DNA of 50,050 nt from Mycobacterium ostraviense (lineage in GTDB: Bacteria > Actinomycetota > Actinomycetes > Mycobacteriales > Mycobacteriaceae). Position 1 is the stretch's first letter. Each line of letters opens with the position of its first letter. Shown here piece after piece: positions 36,411 to 45,060 of this stretch. Below the pieces are notes generated by a model. It was not told the DNA's origin. It ran no database searches and saw only the letters and a list, made by a program, of their open reading frames with translations. Both the position numbers and the translations under genes were made by a program. The stretch covers positions 4,492,781 to 4,542,830 of the forward strand of contig NZ_NKRE01000001.1 of the NCBI RefSeq assembly GCF_002705925.1. The letters are read 5' to 3'.

Positions 36411-37340
36411 ATGACCAGCGGCGTGAAGGCCGGCCCCGCGGCGGGGCAGTACGAGTTGAGCCATCTGCGCTTACTCGAAGCCGAGGCGATCCACATCATT
36501 CGCGAAGTGGCCGCTGAGTTCGAACGGCCGGTGCTGCTGTTCTCCGGTGGCAAGGACTCCATCGTCATGCTGCACTTGGCGCTCAAGGCGTTTCGGCCGG
36601 GACGGCCGCCGTTCCCGGTGATGCACGTCGACACCGGCCACAACTTCGACGAGGTGATCGCAACCCGCGATGAGCTGGTCGGCGAGTCCGGGGTGAGGTT
36701 GGTGGTGGCATCGGTGCAGGACGACATCGACGCCGGGCGGGTCGTCGAAACCCCGCCTTCGCGTAATCCGCTACAGACCGTGACGCTGCTGCGCGCCATC
36801 CGGGAGAACAAGTTCGACGCCGCGTTCGGGGGAGCCCGGCGCGACGAGGAGAAGGCGCGTGCCAAAGAGCGGGTGTTCAGCTTCCGCGACGAATTCGGCC
36901 AGTGGGACCCCAAAGCCCAGCGCCCCGAGTTGTGGAACCTCTACAACGGACGGCATCACAAGGGTGAGCACATCCGGGTCTTCCCCTTGTCGAACTGGAC
37001 CGAGTTCGACATCTGGTCCTACATCGGCGAGGAGAACATCACCTTGCCGTCGATCTATTTCGCCCACCGGCGCAAGGTATTTGAGCGCGACGGAATGCTG
37101 CTGGCCGTGCATCGCTACCTACAGCCGCGCGCCGACGAGCCGGTATTCGAGGCCACGGTGCGGTTCCGCACCGTCGGTGACGTCACCTGCACCGGGTGTG
37201 TGGAATCAGATGCCGCGACGGTGGCCGAAGTCATCGCCGAGACGGCGGTGTCCCGGCTGACCGAACGCGGGGCGACCAGGGCTGACGACCGGATCTCAGA
37301 GGCTGGGATGGAAGACCGCAAACGGCAGGGGTACTTCTGA
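36411..37340 (+). CDS. cysD: Sulfate adenylyltransferase subunit 2 CysD
   Basis: 309 residues. An in-frame stop (TAA) lies two codons upstream, so the ATG at 36411 is certain as the first possible start. The PP-loop SGGKDS is at 45-50, with the ATP-sulfurylase phrases DTGHNFDEVI, GGARRDEEKARAKERVFS and NGRHHKGEHIRVFPLSNWTE. With CysN it makes adenosine 5'-phosphosulfate from sulfate and ATP, driven by GTP hydrolysis. Its stop shares one base with the cysNC start (TGATG), so they are co-translated. It is orthologous to Rv1285. Sulfur limitation and oxidative stress induce these genes in M. tuberculosis (literature). Confidence 0.96.
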   Translation: MTSGVKAGPAAGQYELSHLRLLEAEAIHIIREVAAEFERPVLLFSGGKDSIVMLHLALKAFRPGRPPFPVMHVDTGHNFDEVIATRDELVGESGVRLVVASVQDDIDAGRVVETPPSRNPLQTVTLLRAIRENKFDAAFGGARRDEEKARAKERVFSFRDEFGQWDPKAQRPELWNLYNGRHHKGEHIRVFPLSNWTEFDIWSYIGEENITLPSIYFAHRRKVFERDGMLLAVHRYLQPRADEPVFEATVRFRTVGDVTCTGCVESDAATVAEVIAETAVSRLTERGATRADDRISEAGMEDRKRQGYF

Positions 37341-39190
37341 TGACTGCATCCACCACGCTGTTGCGCATCGCGACCGCCGGATCCGTCGACGACGGCAAGT
37401 CGACGTTGATCGGGCGGCTGCTCTACGACTCCAAGGCGGTCATGGAAGACCAGTGGGCGTCGGTGGAACAGACGTCGCGGGAACGCGGCCACGACTACAC
37501 CGACCTGGCTCTGGTCACCGACGGTCTGCGGGCAGAGCGCGAGCAGGGCATCACCATCGACGTCGCCTACCGCTACTTCGCCACGCCCAAGCGAAAATTC
37601 ATCATTGCCGACACCCCCGGCCACATCCAGTACACGCGCAACATGGTGACTGGCGCGTCGACCGCCCAACTGGTGATCGTACTGGTCGATGCTCGTCACG
37701 GGCTGCTGGAGCAGTCCCGCCGGCACGCCTTCCTGGCGTCGCTGCTGGGCATTCAGCACATTGTGCTCGCGGTCAACAAGATGGACCTGATCGGTTGGGA
37801 CAAGGACAAATTCGAGGCGATTCGGGACGAGTTCCACGCCTTCGCCGCCCGCTTGGATGTGCAAGATGTGGCCACGATCCCCATCTCCGCGCTGAACGGC
37901 GACAATGTGGTGACCAAGTCCGACCAGACACCGTGGTACGAGGGACCAGCGCTGCTGACCCATCTCGAAGAGGTCTACATCGCCGGTGACCGAAATCTGG
38001 TCGACGTGCGATTCCCGGTTCAGTACGTCATCCGGCCGCATACGCTTCGGCATCAAGACCACCGCAGCTATGCGGGCACCGTGGCCAGCGGGGTAATGCG
38101 TCCAGGTGACGAGGTGGTCGTGTTGCCGATCGGCAAGACAACCCGGATCACCGCCATCGAAGGGCCCAACGGTCCAGTGCCGGAAGCGTTTCCGCCGATG
38201 GCGGTCTCGGTGAGCATTGCCGACGACATCGACATCTCCCGCGGCGACATGATCGCTCGCACCCTCAACCGGCCGAGGGTCGCGCAAAGTTTCGACGCGA
38301 CGGTGTGCTGGATGGCGGATTCGTCGGTGCTGGAGCCGGGCCGGGACTACATCATCAAGCACACCACCCGAACCACTCGTGCCCGCGTTACCGGGCTCGA
38401 CTACCGGCTCGACGTCAACACCCTGCACCGCGACAAGACGGCAACCGCCTTGAAGCTCAACGAGCTTGGCCGGATCTCGCTGCGCACCCAGATGCCGCTG
38501 CTGCTCGACGAATACACCCGCAACGCCGCCACCGGATCGTTCATCCTCATCGATCCCGACACCAACGGAACCGTCGCGGCGGGCATGGTGTTGCGCGAGG
38601 TCTCGGCCCACACGCCCAGCCCCAACACCGTGCGGCACAAGTCGCTGGTGACAGCCGACGACCGGCCGCGGGGACGCACCGTATGGTTCACCGGGTTGTC
38701 CGGCGCGGGCAAGTCGTCGGTGGCCACGCGGGTGGAGCAGAAGCTGCTCGAAAGCGGTGTTCCCGCTTACGTTCTCGACGGCGACAACCTGCGGCACGGA
38801 TTGAACGCGGACCTGGGATTCAGTATGGCCGATCGCGCCGAAAACCTGCGGCGGCTGGCGCATGTGGCGGTACTGCTCGCCGACTGCGGCCACGTCGTGC
38901 TGGTTCCGGCGATCAGCCCACTGGCTGAGCACCGCGCGTTGGCCCGGAAAGTGCACGACGACGCCGGATTTGACTTTGTCGAGGTGTTCTGCGACACGCC
39001 GCTCGAAGACTGCGAGCGCCGCGATCCCAAGGGCCTGTACGCCAAAGCGCGCGCGGGTGAAATCACGCACTTCACCGGGATCGACAGTCCGTATCAGCGG
39101 CCGAAGAATCCCGACCTGCGGCTCACCCCCGACCGCGGCCTTGACGAGCAGGCGCAGACGCTTATCGACCTACTGGAGTCCCGCGGCTGA
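37340..39190 (+). CDS. cysNC: Bifunctional CysN GTPase and CysC APS kinase
   Basis: 616 residues. The N-terminal part is the EF-Tu-like GTPase of ATP sulfurylase: G1 at 14-22 (GSVDDGKST), DTPGHIQYTRNM and NKMD, then two beta-barrel domains. From about residue 440 there is an APS kinase with P-loop GLSGAGKSS (about 452-460), DGDNLRHGLNADLGF and SPLAEHR. The fusion makes PAPS directly from APS, as in Rv1286 (614 residues). The GTPase activates CysD; APS goes to cysteine synthesis and PAPS to sulfated metabolites. The gene ends 17 nt before a 60-bp tandem-repeat array. Confidence 0.96.
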   Translation: MTASTTLLRIATAGSVDDGKSTLIGRLLYDSKAVMEDQWASVEQTSRERGHDYTDLALVTDGLRAEREQGITIDVAYRYFATPKRKFIIADTPGHIQYTRNMVTGASTAQLVIVLVDARHGLLEQSRRHAFLASLLGIQHIVLAVNKMDLIGWDKDKFEAIRDEFHAFAARLDVQDVATIPISALNGDNVVTKSDQTPWYEGPALLTHLEEVYIAGDRNLVDVRFPVQYVIRPHTLRHQDHRSYAGTVASGVMRPGDEVVVLPIGKTTRITAIEGPNGPVPEAFPPMAVSVSIADDIDISRGDMIARTLNRPRVAQSFDATVCWMADSSVLEPGRDYIIKHTTRTTRARVTGLDYRLDVNTLHRDKTATALKLNELGRISLRTQMPLLLDEYTRNAATGSFILIDPDTNGTVAAGMVLREVSAHTPSPNTVRHKSLVTADDRPRGRTVWFTGLSGAGKSSVATRVEQKLLESGVPAYVLDGDNLRHGLNADLGFSMADRAENLRRLAHVAVLLADCGHVVLVPAISPLAEHRALARKVHDDAGFDFVEVFCDTPLEDCERRDPKGLYAKARAGEITHFTGIDSPYQRPKNPDLRLTPDRGLDEQAQTLIDLLESRG

Positions 39191-39207
39191 GCGGCGCTCC
39201 CACACTG

Positions 39208-39480
39208 CAACGCTTCGCGTTGCGCATCGTCGCTTTCGGCGGTGCCGGATTGCCCCGCTCCTTCTCGCAACGCTTCGCGTTGCGCATCGTCGCTTTCGGC
39301 GGTGCCGGATTGCCCCGCTCCTTCTCGCAACGCTTCGCGTTGCGCATCGTCGCTTTCGGCGGTGCCGGATTGCCCCGCTCCTTCTCGCAACGCTTCGCGT
39401 TGCGCATCGTCGCTTTCGGCGGTGCCGGATTGCCCCGCTCCTTCTCGCAACGCTTCGCGTTGCGCATCGTCGCTTTCGGC
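39208..39480. repeat. 60-bp tandem repeat array, 4.5 copies (VNTR)
   Basis: Five identical 33-nt cores (starting at 39208, 39268, 39328, 39388 and 39448) alternate with four identical 27-nt linkers, an exact 60-nt period with no mismatch. Each core begins with CAACGC-TTC-GCGTTG, a perfect 6-bp hairpin. All six reading frames of the unit are free of stop codons, and the period is divisible by three. The array fills the gap between cysNC and the Rrf2 gene and resembles the MIRU-type intergenic repeats of mycobacteria. Perfect identity implies recent expansion and likely copy-number variation. Confidence 0.97.
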
Positions 39481-39500
39481 GGGTGGCACAATCCTGAAGC

Positions 39501-39986
39501 ATGCGGATGTCGGCCAAGGCTGAGTACGCGGTGCGGGCGATGGTCCAACTCGCCACGGCTCCCACCGGCATCCTGGTCAAGACCGACGATTTGGCCCAGG
39601 CTCAGGGCATACCCCCGCAATTTCTCGTCGACATCCTGACCAACCTGCGCACCGACCGGCTGGTGCGCAGCCACCGTGGTCGCGAGGGCGGTTATGAGCT
39701 GGCCCGTCCGGGCACCGAGATCAGCATTGCCGACGTGCTGCGCTGCATCGACGGGCCGCTGGCCAGCGTGCGTGATATCGGGCTCGGTGACCTGCCCTAC
39801 TCCGGACCCACCGCGGCGCTGACCGATGTGTGGCGGGCGCTGCGGGCCAGTATGCGGTCGGTGCTCGAAGAAACCACCCTGGCCGACGTCGCCGCCGGCA
39901 CGCTACCCAAGCATGTCGCACAACTTGCCGACGACTACCGCGAGCAGGAGAGCAAACGGCACGGGTCGACTCGCAGCGGCGACTAA
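39501..39986 (+). CDS. Rrf2-family transcriptional regulator (Rv1287-like)
   Basis: 161 residues, the length of Rv1287. A second ATG six bases on (MSAKAEYAV) is an alternative start. The winged helix-turn-helix spans about 1-85 (AEYAVRAMVQLA, IPPQFLVDILTNLRTDRLVRSHRGREGGYELARP), followed by a dimerisation helix. IscR- and NsrR-type proteins bind an iron-sulfur cluster with three cysteines; here only one Cys is present (LRCIDG), so a CymR-like, cluster-free mode is more likely. Because it follows cysD-cysNC, control of sulfur metabolism is a reasonable guess. Its promoter must lie in or beside the tandem repeats, or it is read through from cysNC. Confidence 0.9.
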   Translation: MRMSAKAEYAVRAMVQLATAPTGILVKTDDLAQAQGIPPQFLVDILTNLRTDRLVRSHRGREGGYELARPGTEISIADVLRCIDGPLASVRDIGLGDLPYSGPTAALTDVWRALRASMRSVLEETTLADVAAGTLPKHVAQLADDYREQESKRHGSTRSGD

Positions 39987-39989
39987 CGA

Positions 39990-40379
39990 CTAGCCGCCCG
40001 AACCGTACGGCCGGGTGACGATCTCCATGAAATGTCCGGCAGGGTCGCGGAAATACACGCCACGCCCGCCGTCGCGGTGATTGATCTCGCCGGGCCTGGT
40101 GGCCCCGGGGTCGGCCCAGTGCACCAATCCGCGGGACTGGATCCTGCCGTAGATGGCGTCGAATTCCTCCTCGGAGACCAGGAAGGCGTAGTGCTGGCCA
40201 CGGATTTCCTCGTCTGCCGGGACGTCGGCGTAATCGAGAGAGGCGCCGTGTTCGAGTGCGACAACCATGAAGTGACCGAACGCAACCGGCTCGGGCAAGC
40301 CGAACAGGTCGGTGAGGAACTCCGCGGACTGCCGCTTGTCGTGCGACGCGACAATGGTGTGGTTGAAGCTGATGCCCAC
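39990..40379 (-). CDS. VOC-family (glyoxalase-like) protein
   Basis: 129 residues, one VOC domain of two beta-alpha-beta-beta-beta units. Possible metal ligands are His7 (SFNHTIVAS), His60-region residues of RGQHYAFLV and Glu near the end (GHFMEIVTRP). The phrase GRGVYFRDPAGHFMEI is typical of ring-cleaving dioxygenase or fosfomycin-resistance-like VOC enzymes, but the substrate cannot be told. The gene ends 3 nt from the Rrf2 stop (convergent) and is followed upstream by a second VOC gene in the same direction. Confidence 0.82.
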   Translation of the reverse strand: MGISFNHTIVASHDKRQSAEFLTDLFGLPEPVAFGHFMVVALEHGASLDYADVPADEEIRGQHYAFLVSEEEFDAIYGRIQSRGLVHWADPGATRPGEINHRDGGRGVYFRDPAGHFMEIVTRPYGSGG

Positions 40380-40407
40380 GTTCTGGCCTTCCCTGGCATC
40401 GGGCCCG

Positions 40408-40821
40408 CTATTTGGGCGCGGTGAGTTCCAATGCGATGTTGTCGGGGTCGCGGAACTCGAGAATGTATGCCGGCCCGATGTCTTTGATCGGCTCGTGCCG
40501 GATACCGAGATCGTCGAGATGTGTAGCTGCAGAATCTAATTCGGCTCTGCTGCCGACTCGGAACGCGATGTGGTCCAGGCCGGTGCGATCCTCGTCGAAG
40601 CGGTCGTCGGCTACTGGCCGCAGACCTAGCAGCGCGCCGCCGAGGTCGTAGATGACCCCGCCGAACAGAAAGCCCAACTGCCGGCGCGTTGCATCGTCGG
40701 CATTGTCGGGAACTTCGATCAGCACCGGCCAGCCGAACACGCTCTCGTAGAACCGCCGCGATCGCTCGATATCGGTGACCGTGAGCCTGACATGCGCAAT
40801 CGACGTGCTGGCGAACCCCAT
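40408..40821 (-). CDS. Second VOC-family protein
   Basis: 137 residues with motifs IAHVRLTVTDIERSRRFYE, TGLDHIAFRVGS and LEFRDPDNIALELTAP, giving His at the two strand positions and Glu at the end as in glyoxalase/dioxygenase metal sites. The first VOC gene starts 28 nt downstream, so the two are probably co-transcribed. They are not close copies of each other. The gene is divergent from the luciferase-like oxidoreductase with only 27 nt between starts. Confidence 0.82.
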   Translation of the reverse strand: MGFASTSIAHVRLTVTDIERSRRFYESVFGWPVLIEVPDNADDATRRQLGFLFGGVIYDLGGALLGLRPVADDRFDEDRTGLDHIAFRVGSRAELDSAATHLDDLGIRHEPIKDIGPAYILEFRDPDNIALELTAPK

Positions 40822-40848
40822 CTAGCTCATGCTGCCAGAATCGCCTTC

Positions 40849-41739
40849 GTGCAGATAGCCATGACCATGCCCGTGATGGAGCCCGACCTCGATGCGGCGG
40901 TGCTCGAGAAGTGGGCGCGCGCAATAGACGACGGACCGTTCTCGTCGCTGTGCTGGGGCGAGCGCATCGCGTTCGACAACCCCGACAGCCTGACGTTGCT
41001 GGGTGCGCTGGCCGCCTGGACCGACCGGGTCCGATTGGTGACGACGGTGATCGTGCCCCAATTGCACCATCCGGTGATGCTGGCGAAGGGCCTGGCCACC
41101 GGCGACGTGCTGAGCGGTGGGCGGTTGACGGTGGGAGTCGGGATCGGCGGCAGGCAGGAGGACTACCACGCCGTCGGCGCCGACTCCTCGACGCAGACGA
41201 TGCGCGGTATGGCCGAACGGGTGGCGGTCATGAAGCGGATCTGGGCCGGCGAGAAGATCACCGAGTCACAGCGGCCGATCGGCCCGGCGCCGGTGCAGGC
41301 CGGCGGTCCGCCGCTGCTTGTGGGGACGATTGGGCCAAAGACCCTCCGCAGCGCCGCCGCGTGGGCCGACGGGCTCGCGGGAACAACCCTGGACCTCGAC
41401 GTCGCCAGGCAGAACGAGCTCTACCACATTGCTCGCACCGCCTGGGCCGAAGCAGGTAAGCCCAAACCGCATCTGGGGACGTCGTTCTGGTTCGCCTTCG
41501 GGTCGCAGGATCAAGCCCGCGCGCAGGTGCATCGTCACCTGCGGCGCTACATGAACTGGATCCCGGCCGAATACGTCGATGCCATGGCGCCGATGACCGG
41601 CTGGGCCGGTAGCGAGGAACAACTGCTGGCGGTGCTGCGAAAGTTCGACGAGATCGGCACCGACGAAGTTCAGCTGATCCCGACCAGTGCTGACCTGGAA
41701 CAGCTTCGTCGCGCCGCCGACGTGGTCGCCGCGCTGTAG
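40849..41739 (+). CDS. Luciferase-like F420-dependent oxidoreductase
   Basis: 296 residues from the GTG at 40849; an ATG at 40861 is also possible, and the frame upstream of 40849 is antisense to the VOC gene. The TIM-barrel pattern of the LLM family is clear: FSSLCWGERIAFDNPDSLTLLGALAAWTDRVRLVTTV, HHPVMLAKGLATGDVLSGGRLTVGVGIGGR and the PLLVGTIGPKTLRSAAAWADG region. Mycobacterial members usually use F420. The substrate is unknown. It ends 1 nt before the end of the convergent channel gene. Confidence 0.87.
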   Translation: MQIAMTMPVMEPDLDAAVLEKWARAIDDGPFSSLCWGERIAFDNPDSLTLLGALAAWTDRVRLVTTVIVPQLHHPVMLAKGLATGDVLSGGRLTVGVGIGGRQEDYHAVGADSSTQTMRGMAERVAVMKRIWAGEKITESQRPIGPAPVQAGGPPLLVGTIGPKTLRSAAAWADGLAGTTLDLDVARQNELYHIARTAWAEAGKPKPHLGTSFWFAFGSQDQARAQVHRHLRRYMNWIPAEYVDAMAPMTGWAGSEEQLLAVLRKFDEIGTDEVQLIPTSADLEQLRRAADVVAAL

Positions 41740-41740
41740 A

Positions 41741-43456
41741 TCAGCCAGTCGCCGCTTCGGGCAAGCCGCCGACCGCGCGTTGCTGCACGGGTTGGCCCTT
41801 ACGCAGCGTCGCCAGCAGCTCGCGGTAGGGGCCGACGAGGTACACCGTGTCGCCGGCCCGCAGCCGGGCTTCGCGACGCGGATGCAGCGTGACCGGCTCG
41901 TCGGCCCGGGTGATCGCGATGACCCGGGTGTCGGTCGACAACTCGTACATCGGCAGCCCGTCGAGTTCGCTGCCGGCGCCCACTTGCATTCCGCCCACCA
42001 TGAAAGAGCTTTGCCCCACCGAAAAGGTGCCCAGCACCTGCAGGCCCATCGCGGCGCCGATGAACCACGGTGCCGCCAATTCCACGGTCGAGCGCACACT
42101 TTCGAAGCCAAACCGCTGCGCCACCGCGCTTCCCAAGGTGCGGTCATACACCCGCAGAACGAGCGGAACGCTGCGACCCTTCCCCTTGAGGCCACCCAGC
42201 ATTTCACGCAGCACGATCCCGGTCTCGATGTTGACCATGTCGTCCTGGGTCAGCACCGCCACCGCGCGGGCATGGGCGACGCAGGCCGATTCCAGCGTCT
42301 GCGGCAATGTCGCGTCACCAAAGATGACCGGCACCTCGAGCTCGGCTGCCGATGACAGATACCGGCTGTTCTCGTCGAGTTCGATGACAGCGACGTCGTA
42401 CCCGGCGGCGGTCAGATCCCTGACCACCCGGATGCCGAAGGAGCCGAGGCCGACGACAATGACGTGGTTGCGTAGATGGCGTGCCCGCATCCGGCCGGCC
42501 GAACGGGTGAAGCGGCGCGACAACAGCAGGTCGGCAAGGAACGCGACCAGGATCGCGGTCAGCGTTACCCCGGCGAACATCAACGAGATGCTGAACACCC
42601 GTAGCCAGGTCGGCTGGTGGGCAAAGCTGAAGTCGCCGTAGCCCACGGTCGCGATCGTCTCCGTGCTGAAATACAGCGCATCGAGCCACGTCATGCCCGG
42701 TGGACGCAGGTAGGCAAAGCGCAACAAAATCGTTGATCCGATGAGCAGGACCGCCATCGCGGCCAAAGCCCGATAGAACATCGGGTTCACGTCGTTTCGA
42801 AACGCGCGCACCGCGTCAGACAGCTGACGAAGCCACACCATTCGAAAGCGGGTCGCGGTGGGCCTGGGGACTTTGATGCCGCGGACGGCCAACTCGTCCG
42901 CGGTGCCGATCATTGCGGTCTGGTCGCCGGCGTGGACGCGCAGATCGCGGCCCGGACAGGCCACCAGTTCGCCGGGGTTGGACGAGTTCTTGCCGCGGAC
43001 CACCGCCACCGGCGCTAGGTCGCCATAGATCTCCCGCAGGCTTGCCTCGCGCCGTGCTTCGGACCGCCAGACGACGAACTTCATGCCGGCCACCTCGAAC
43101 GGGTGAGCGGTGCGCGCCAGACACGCCTCCACAACCGAAGGCGCCGCCAGGTCAGCGACGTCGAGGATCGCGCCGGGCTCATTGGCGGCAGTCATCGCTT
43201 CCCGCAGGACGTCGTTGGCCAGCCTCGCCACCACCCGCACATGGGGGTCGGCTTTCCTTGCCAGCAGCGCGATTTCGAGATTTCGCGCGTCGTCGTCGCC
43301 GGCGCAGATGACGGCGATCGCGTGGGCGAGCTCGGCATCTTTGAGCTCGTCGGCGGCAAGCTTGACAATGTGGACGCCGGCGTTGTTCAGCTCCTCGACA
43401 ATCGTGTTCGCCAGCGCGTCGTCACCGCTGACGATGATGTGCCGGCGCGCTCTCAC
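41741..43456 (-). CDS. Two-RCK potassium channel-like protein
   Basis: 571 residues from a GTG; no ATG is available upstream. Order: an N-terminal RCK-like nucleotide-binding domain and TrkA-C part (1-215) with a degenerate glycine motif (SGDDALA); a two-helix pore (about 228-249 and 285-311) with selectivity filter TVGYGD at 270-275; then a second RCK domain with intact VGLGSFG (336-341) and another TrkA-C part. A pore between two RCK modules would let one chain supply both halves of a gating ring. It probably conducts K+ under nucleotide control. The gene stands alone. Confidence 0.87.
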   Translation of the reverse strand: MRARRHIIVSGDDALANTIVEELNNAGVHIVKLAADELKDAELAHAIAVICAGDDDARNLEIALLARKADPHVRVVARLANDVLREAMTAANEPGAILDVADLAAPSVVEACLARTAHPFEVAGMKFVVWRSEARREASLREIYGDLAPVAVVRGKNSSNPGELVACPGRDLRVHAGDQTAMIGTADELAVRGIKVPRPTATRFRMVWLRQLSDAVRAFRNDVNPMFYRALAAMAVLLIGSTILLRFAYLRPPGMTWLDALYFSTETIATVGYGDFSFAHQPTWLRVFSISLMFAGVTLTAILVAFLADLLLSRRFTRSAGRMRARHLRNHVIVVGLGSFGIRVVRDLTAAGYDVAVIELDENSRYLSSAAELEVPVIFGDATLPQTLESACVAHARAVAVLTQDDMVNIETGIVLREMLGGLKGKGRSVPLVLRVYDRTLGSAVAQRFGFESVRSTVELAAPWFIGAAMGLQVLGTFSVGQSSFMVGGMQVGAGSELDGLPMYELSTDTRVIAITRADEPVTLHPRREARLRAGDTVYLVGPYRELLATLRKGQPVQQRAVGGLPEAATG

Positions 43457-43601
43457 CGATACCGCCGTGGCACCGGGTCGTCTGGCATTTTCAACCCCTC
43501 CGCTGGCTGCTGTCGCTCTCTACGGCTATCTGGCACCGTAACGGTTTGCCGGCCCAACATGTGTGGTAACTCGGCGCGCAGTCGGGTGGGATACTCGGGC
43601 C

Positions 43602-44069
43602 ATGCCCACAGCCCGGCGCGGACACGGCAGTATCGACATTTCCGCACCCCCGGAACTGGTGTACGACCTCATTGCCGACGTCACCCGGATGGGGGACTGG
43701 AGCCCGGAGTGTTATCGGTGCGAGTGGCTCGACGGGGTTTCCACCGCGGCCCCGGGTGCGCGGTTCCGCGGGTACAACCGGCTGGGTCTGATGCGCTGGG
43801 AAAGGACCGCGGTGGTGGGCACGGCCGATCGGGGCCGAGAATTCAGCTTTACCACCGTCAACGACGGTGCTGGCCGTGAAGAAACACGCTGGCGCTACAC
43901 CATGGAGCCGACACCGACGGGAACCCTGCTCACCGAATCATTCGAGTTTCTCTGGTGCTCGATGGTCAATAGGTTGGCCGAAGCGGCTATTCCGCGGGGG
44001 CGGCAAATGGACCGAGGCATCCAGGAAACGCTGCGGCGCATCAAGAAAGCCGCCGAAACCGCGGCCTGA
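43602..44069 (+). CDS. SRPBCC (START-like) family protein
   Basis: 155 residues from the ATG at 43602. The pattern is that of polyketide-cyclase/START-like proteins: SIDISAPPELVYDLIADVTRMGDWSPEC at the start, GARFRGYNRLG, WERTAVV, and a long C-terminal helix (QMDRGIQETLRRIKKAAE). Such folds bind hydrophobic ligands; many mycobacterial copies have no known role. It is divergent from the channel gene and converges on the DUF2971 gene with 11 nt between stops. Confidence 0.83.
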   Translation: MPTARRGHGSIDISAPPELVYDLIADVTRMGDWSPECYRCEWLDGVSTAAPGARFRGYNRLGLMRWERTAVVGTADRGREFSFTTVNDGAGREETRWRYTMEPTPTGTLLTESFEFLWCSMVNRLAEAAIPRGRQMDRGIQETLRRIKKAAETAA

Positions 44070-44080
44070 CGGCGACTACG

Positions 44081-44998
44081 TCAGATGTCGCGATACGGCA
44101 CGCTGGACCGGACGACGTCGGCCTTGGGGTACCTACGCCGCAGGTAACGGTACAGTGACAGCGTTTTGGCGTCGCAGTGTTCGCTCGGCCCCACCAGCAC
44201 TCCGGTGACCGCGCTTCGGTCGAATTCGAATCTGATCCGCGGTATCAGGCCGATGCGAGACGTGGAATAGAACGTCTCGGACGTATGGGATATCAGCCGC
44301 TGTTCTGCTTCGCCGAGGAACTTCTTGTGTTTCATCGAAGCCGCCAACGGAATTATTCGCCGGACCAGGCGCTGCTGGGCTGGATGAATGCCGGAAACCG
44401 TGTCGTCGCCCACGGCGTCGATCAACTCGTCGATGTGGTCGTCGACCAGCCGGGCCACCCGCGCGGACTGCCGATCGGGCAGATATTCCACCGGATGCAA
44501 CTCGGGAACCGGCGCGGGTTCTGCGATCGGTAATTCGGTGGGAAGCGTCGTTTGCTTGACGGTTTCTTTCAGTATCTGGCTGTCGAACTTGATCGCGTAG
44601 CCGCCGTTAGCGTAACCGCGCCACTGGGACAGGTCGTCTCCGGACATGGAAAAGCAGGCGACAAACGGTCCGAAATCGTCTTCGATGAGCTCTTGGGCGC
44701 GCAGCACATTGTTGCAGACGCTCAGAATCGCGGACGATCGCAATTCGGGTTCCGCTTGTCCGGAGGCTTTAACGTGTTCCCCGTAGCGCGTAATCATCGC
44801 GCAGATGGCTTCCACGCCGTAGGAGAACTCCTGGGAGTCGTTCAGGTACGCGACATGAGTACCCCAGATGTGTCCCGAGTCGAGAATTCCCTTGAGGCCC
44901 TTGATGTCTGTGTAGTGGTAGACGCTGCCGTCGCTCGCATGCGCCGGCCAGTCGGCTGCGTGTTCTGCTGAGTGGCCCGCAGCGGCGTCATCGGACAC
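44081..44998 (-). CDS. DUF2971 domain protein
   Basis: 305 residues from the GTG at 44998; the frame runs to 45220, but that part overlaps the divergent NUDIX gene and has no coding character. The DUF2971 signature is clear: VYHYTDIKGLKGILDSG, IWGTHVAYLNDSQEFSYG, then ACFSMSGDDLSQWRGYANGGYAIKF. No enzyme activity is established; the fold has been compared with ADP-ribosyltransferase-like or toxin-like domains, and members often sit in defence or mobile regions. Its codon use is less GC-biased than its neighbours, with an unusual number of TTC/TCG/AAG runs, hinting at acquisition. Confidence 0.78.
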   Translation of the reverse strand: MSDDAAAGHSAEHAADWPAHASDGSVYHYTDIKGLKGILDSGHIWGTHVAYLNDSQEFSYGVEAICAMITRYGEHVKASGQAEPELRSSAILSVCNNVLRAQELIEDDFGPFVACFSMSGDDLSQWRGYANGGYAIKFDSQILKETVKQTTLPTELPIAEPAPVPELHPVEYLPDRQSARVARLVDDHIDELIDAVGDDTVSGIHPAQQRLVRRIIPLAASMKHKKFLGEAEQRLISHTSETFYSTSRIGLIPRIRFEFDRSAVTGVLVGPSEHCDAKTLSLYRYLRRRYPKADVVRSSVPYRDI

Positions 44999-45060
44999 GT
45001 CGCCTAGTGAAGCATGTCGGCCCGAGGAGCGCTCCCCGCGGCTGCCGCAATACTGGCCGG

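Noticed and set aside
37115..39070. Minus-strand frame of 651 codons
   Set aside because: Antisense shadow of cysD and cysNC, whose motifs are unambiguous.
39208..39480. CRISPR array
   Set aside because: The segments between repeats are identical to each other, so it is a simple tandem repeat. No cas genes are nearby.
39221..39639. Proteins coded by the tandem repeats in several frames
   Set aside because: All six frames are open through the array because the unit lacks stops. None has a start signal, and the peptides are perfect 20-residue repeats without family resemblance.
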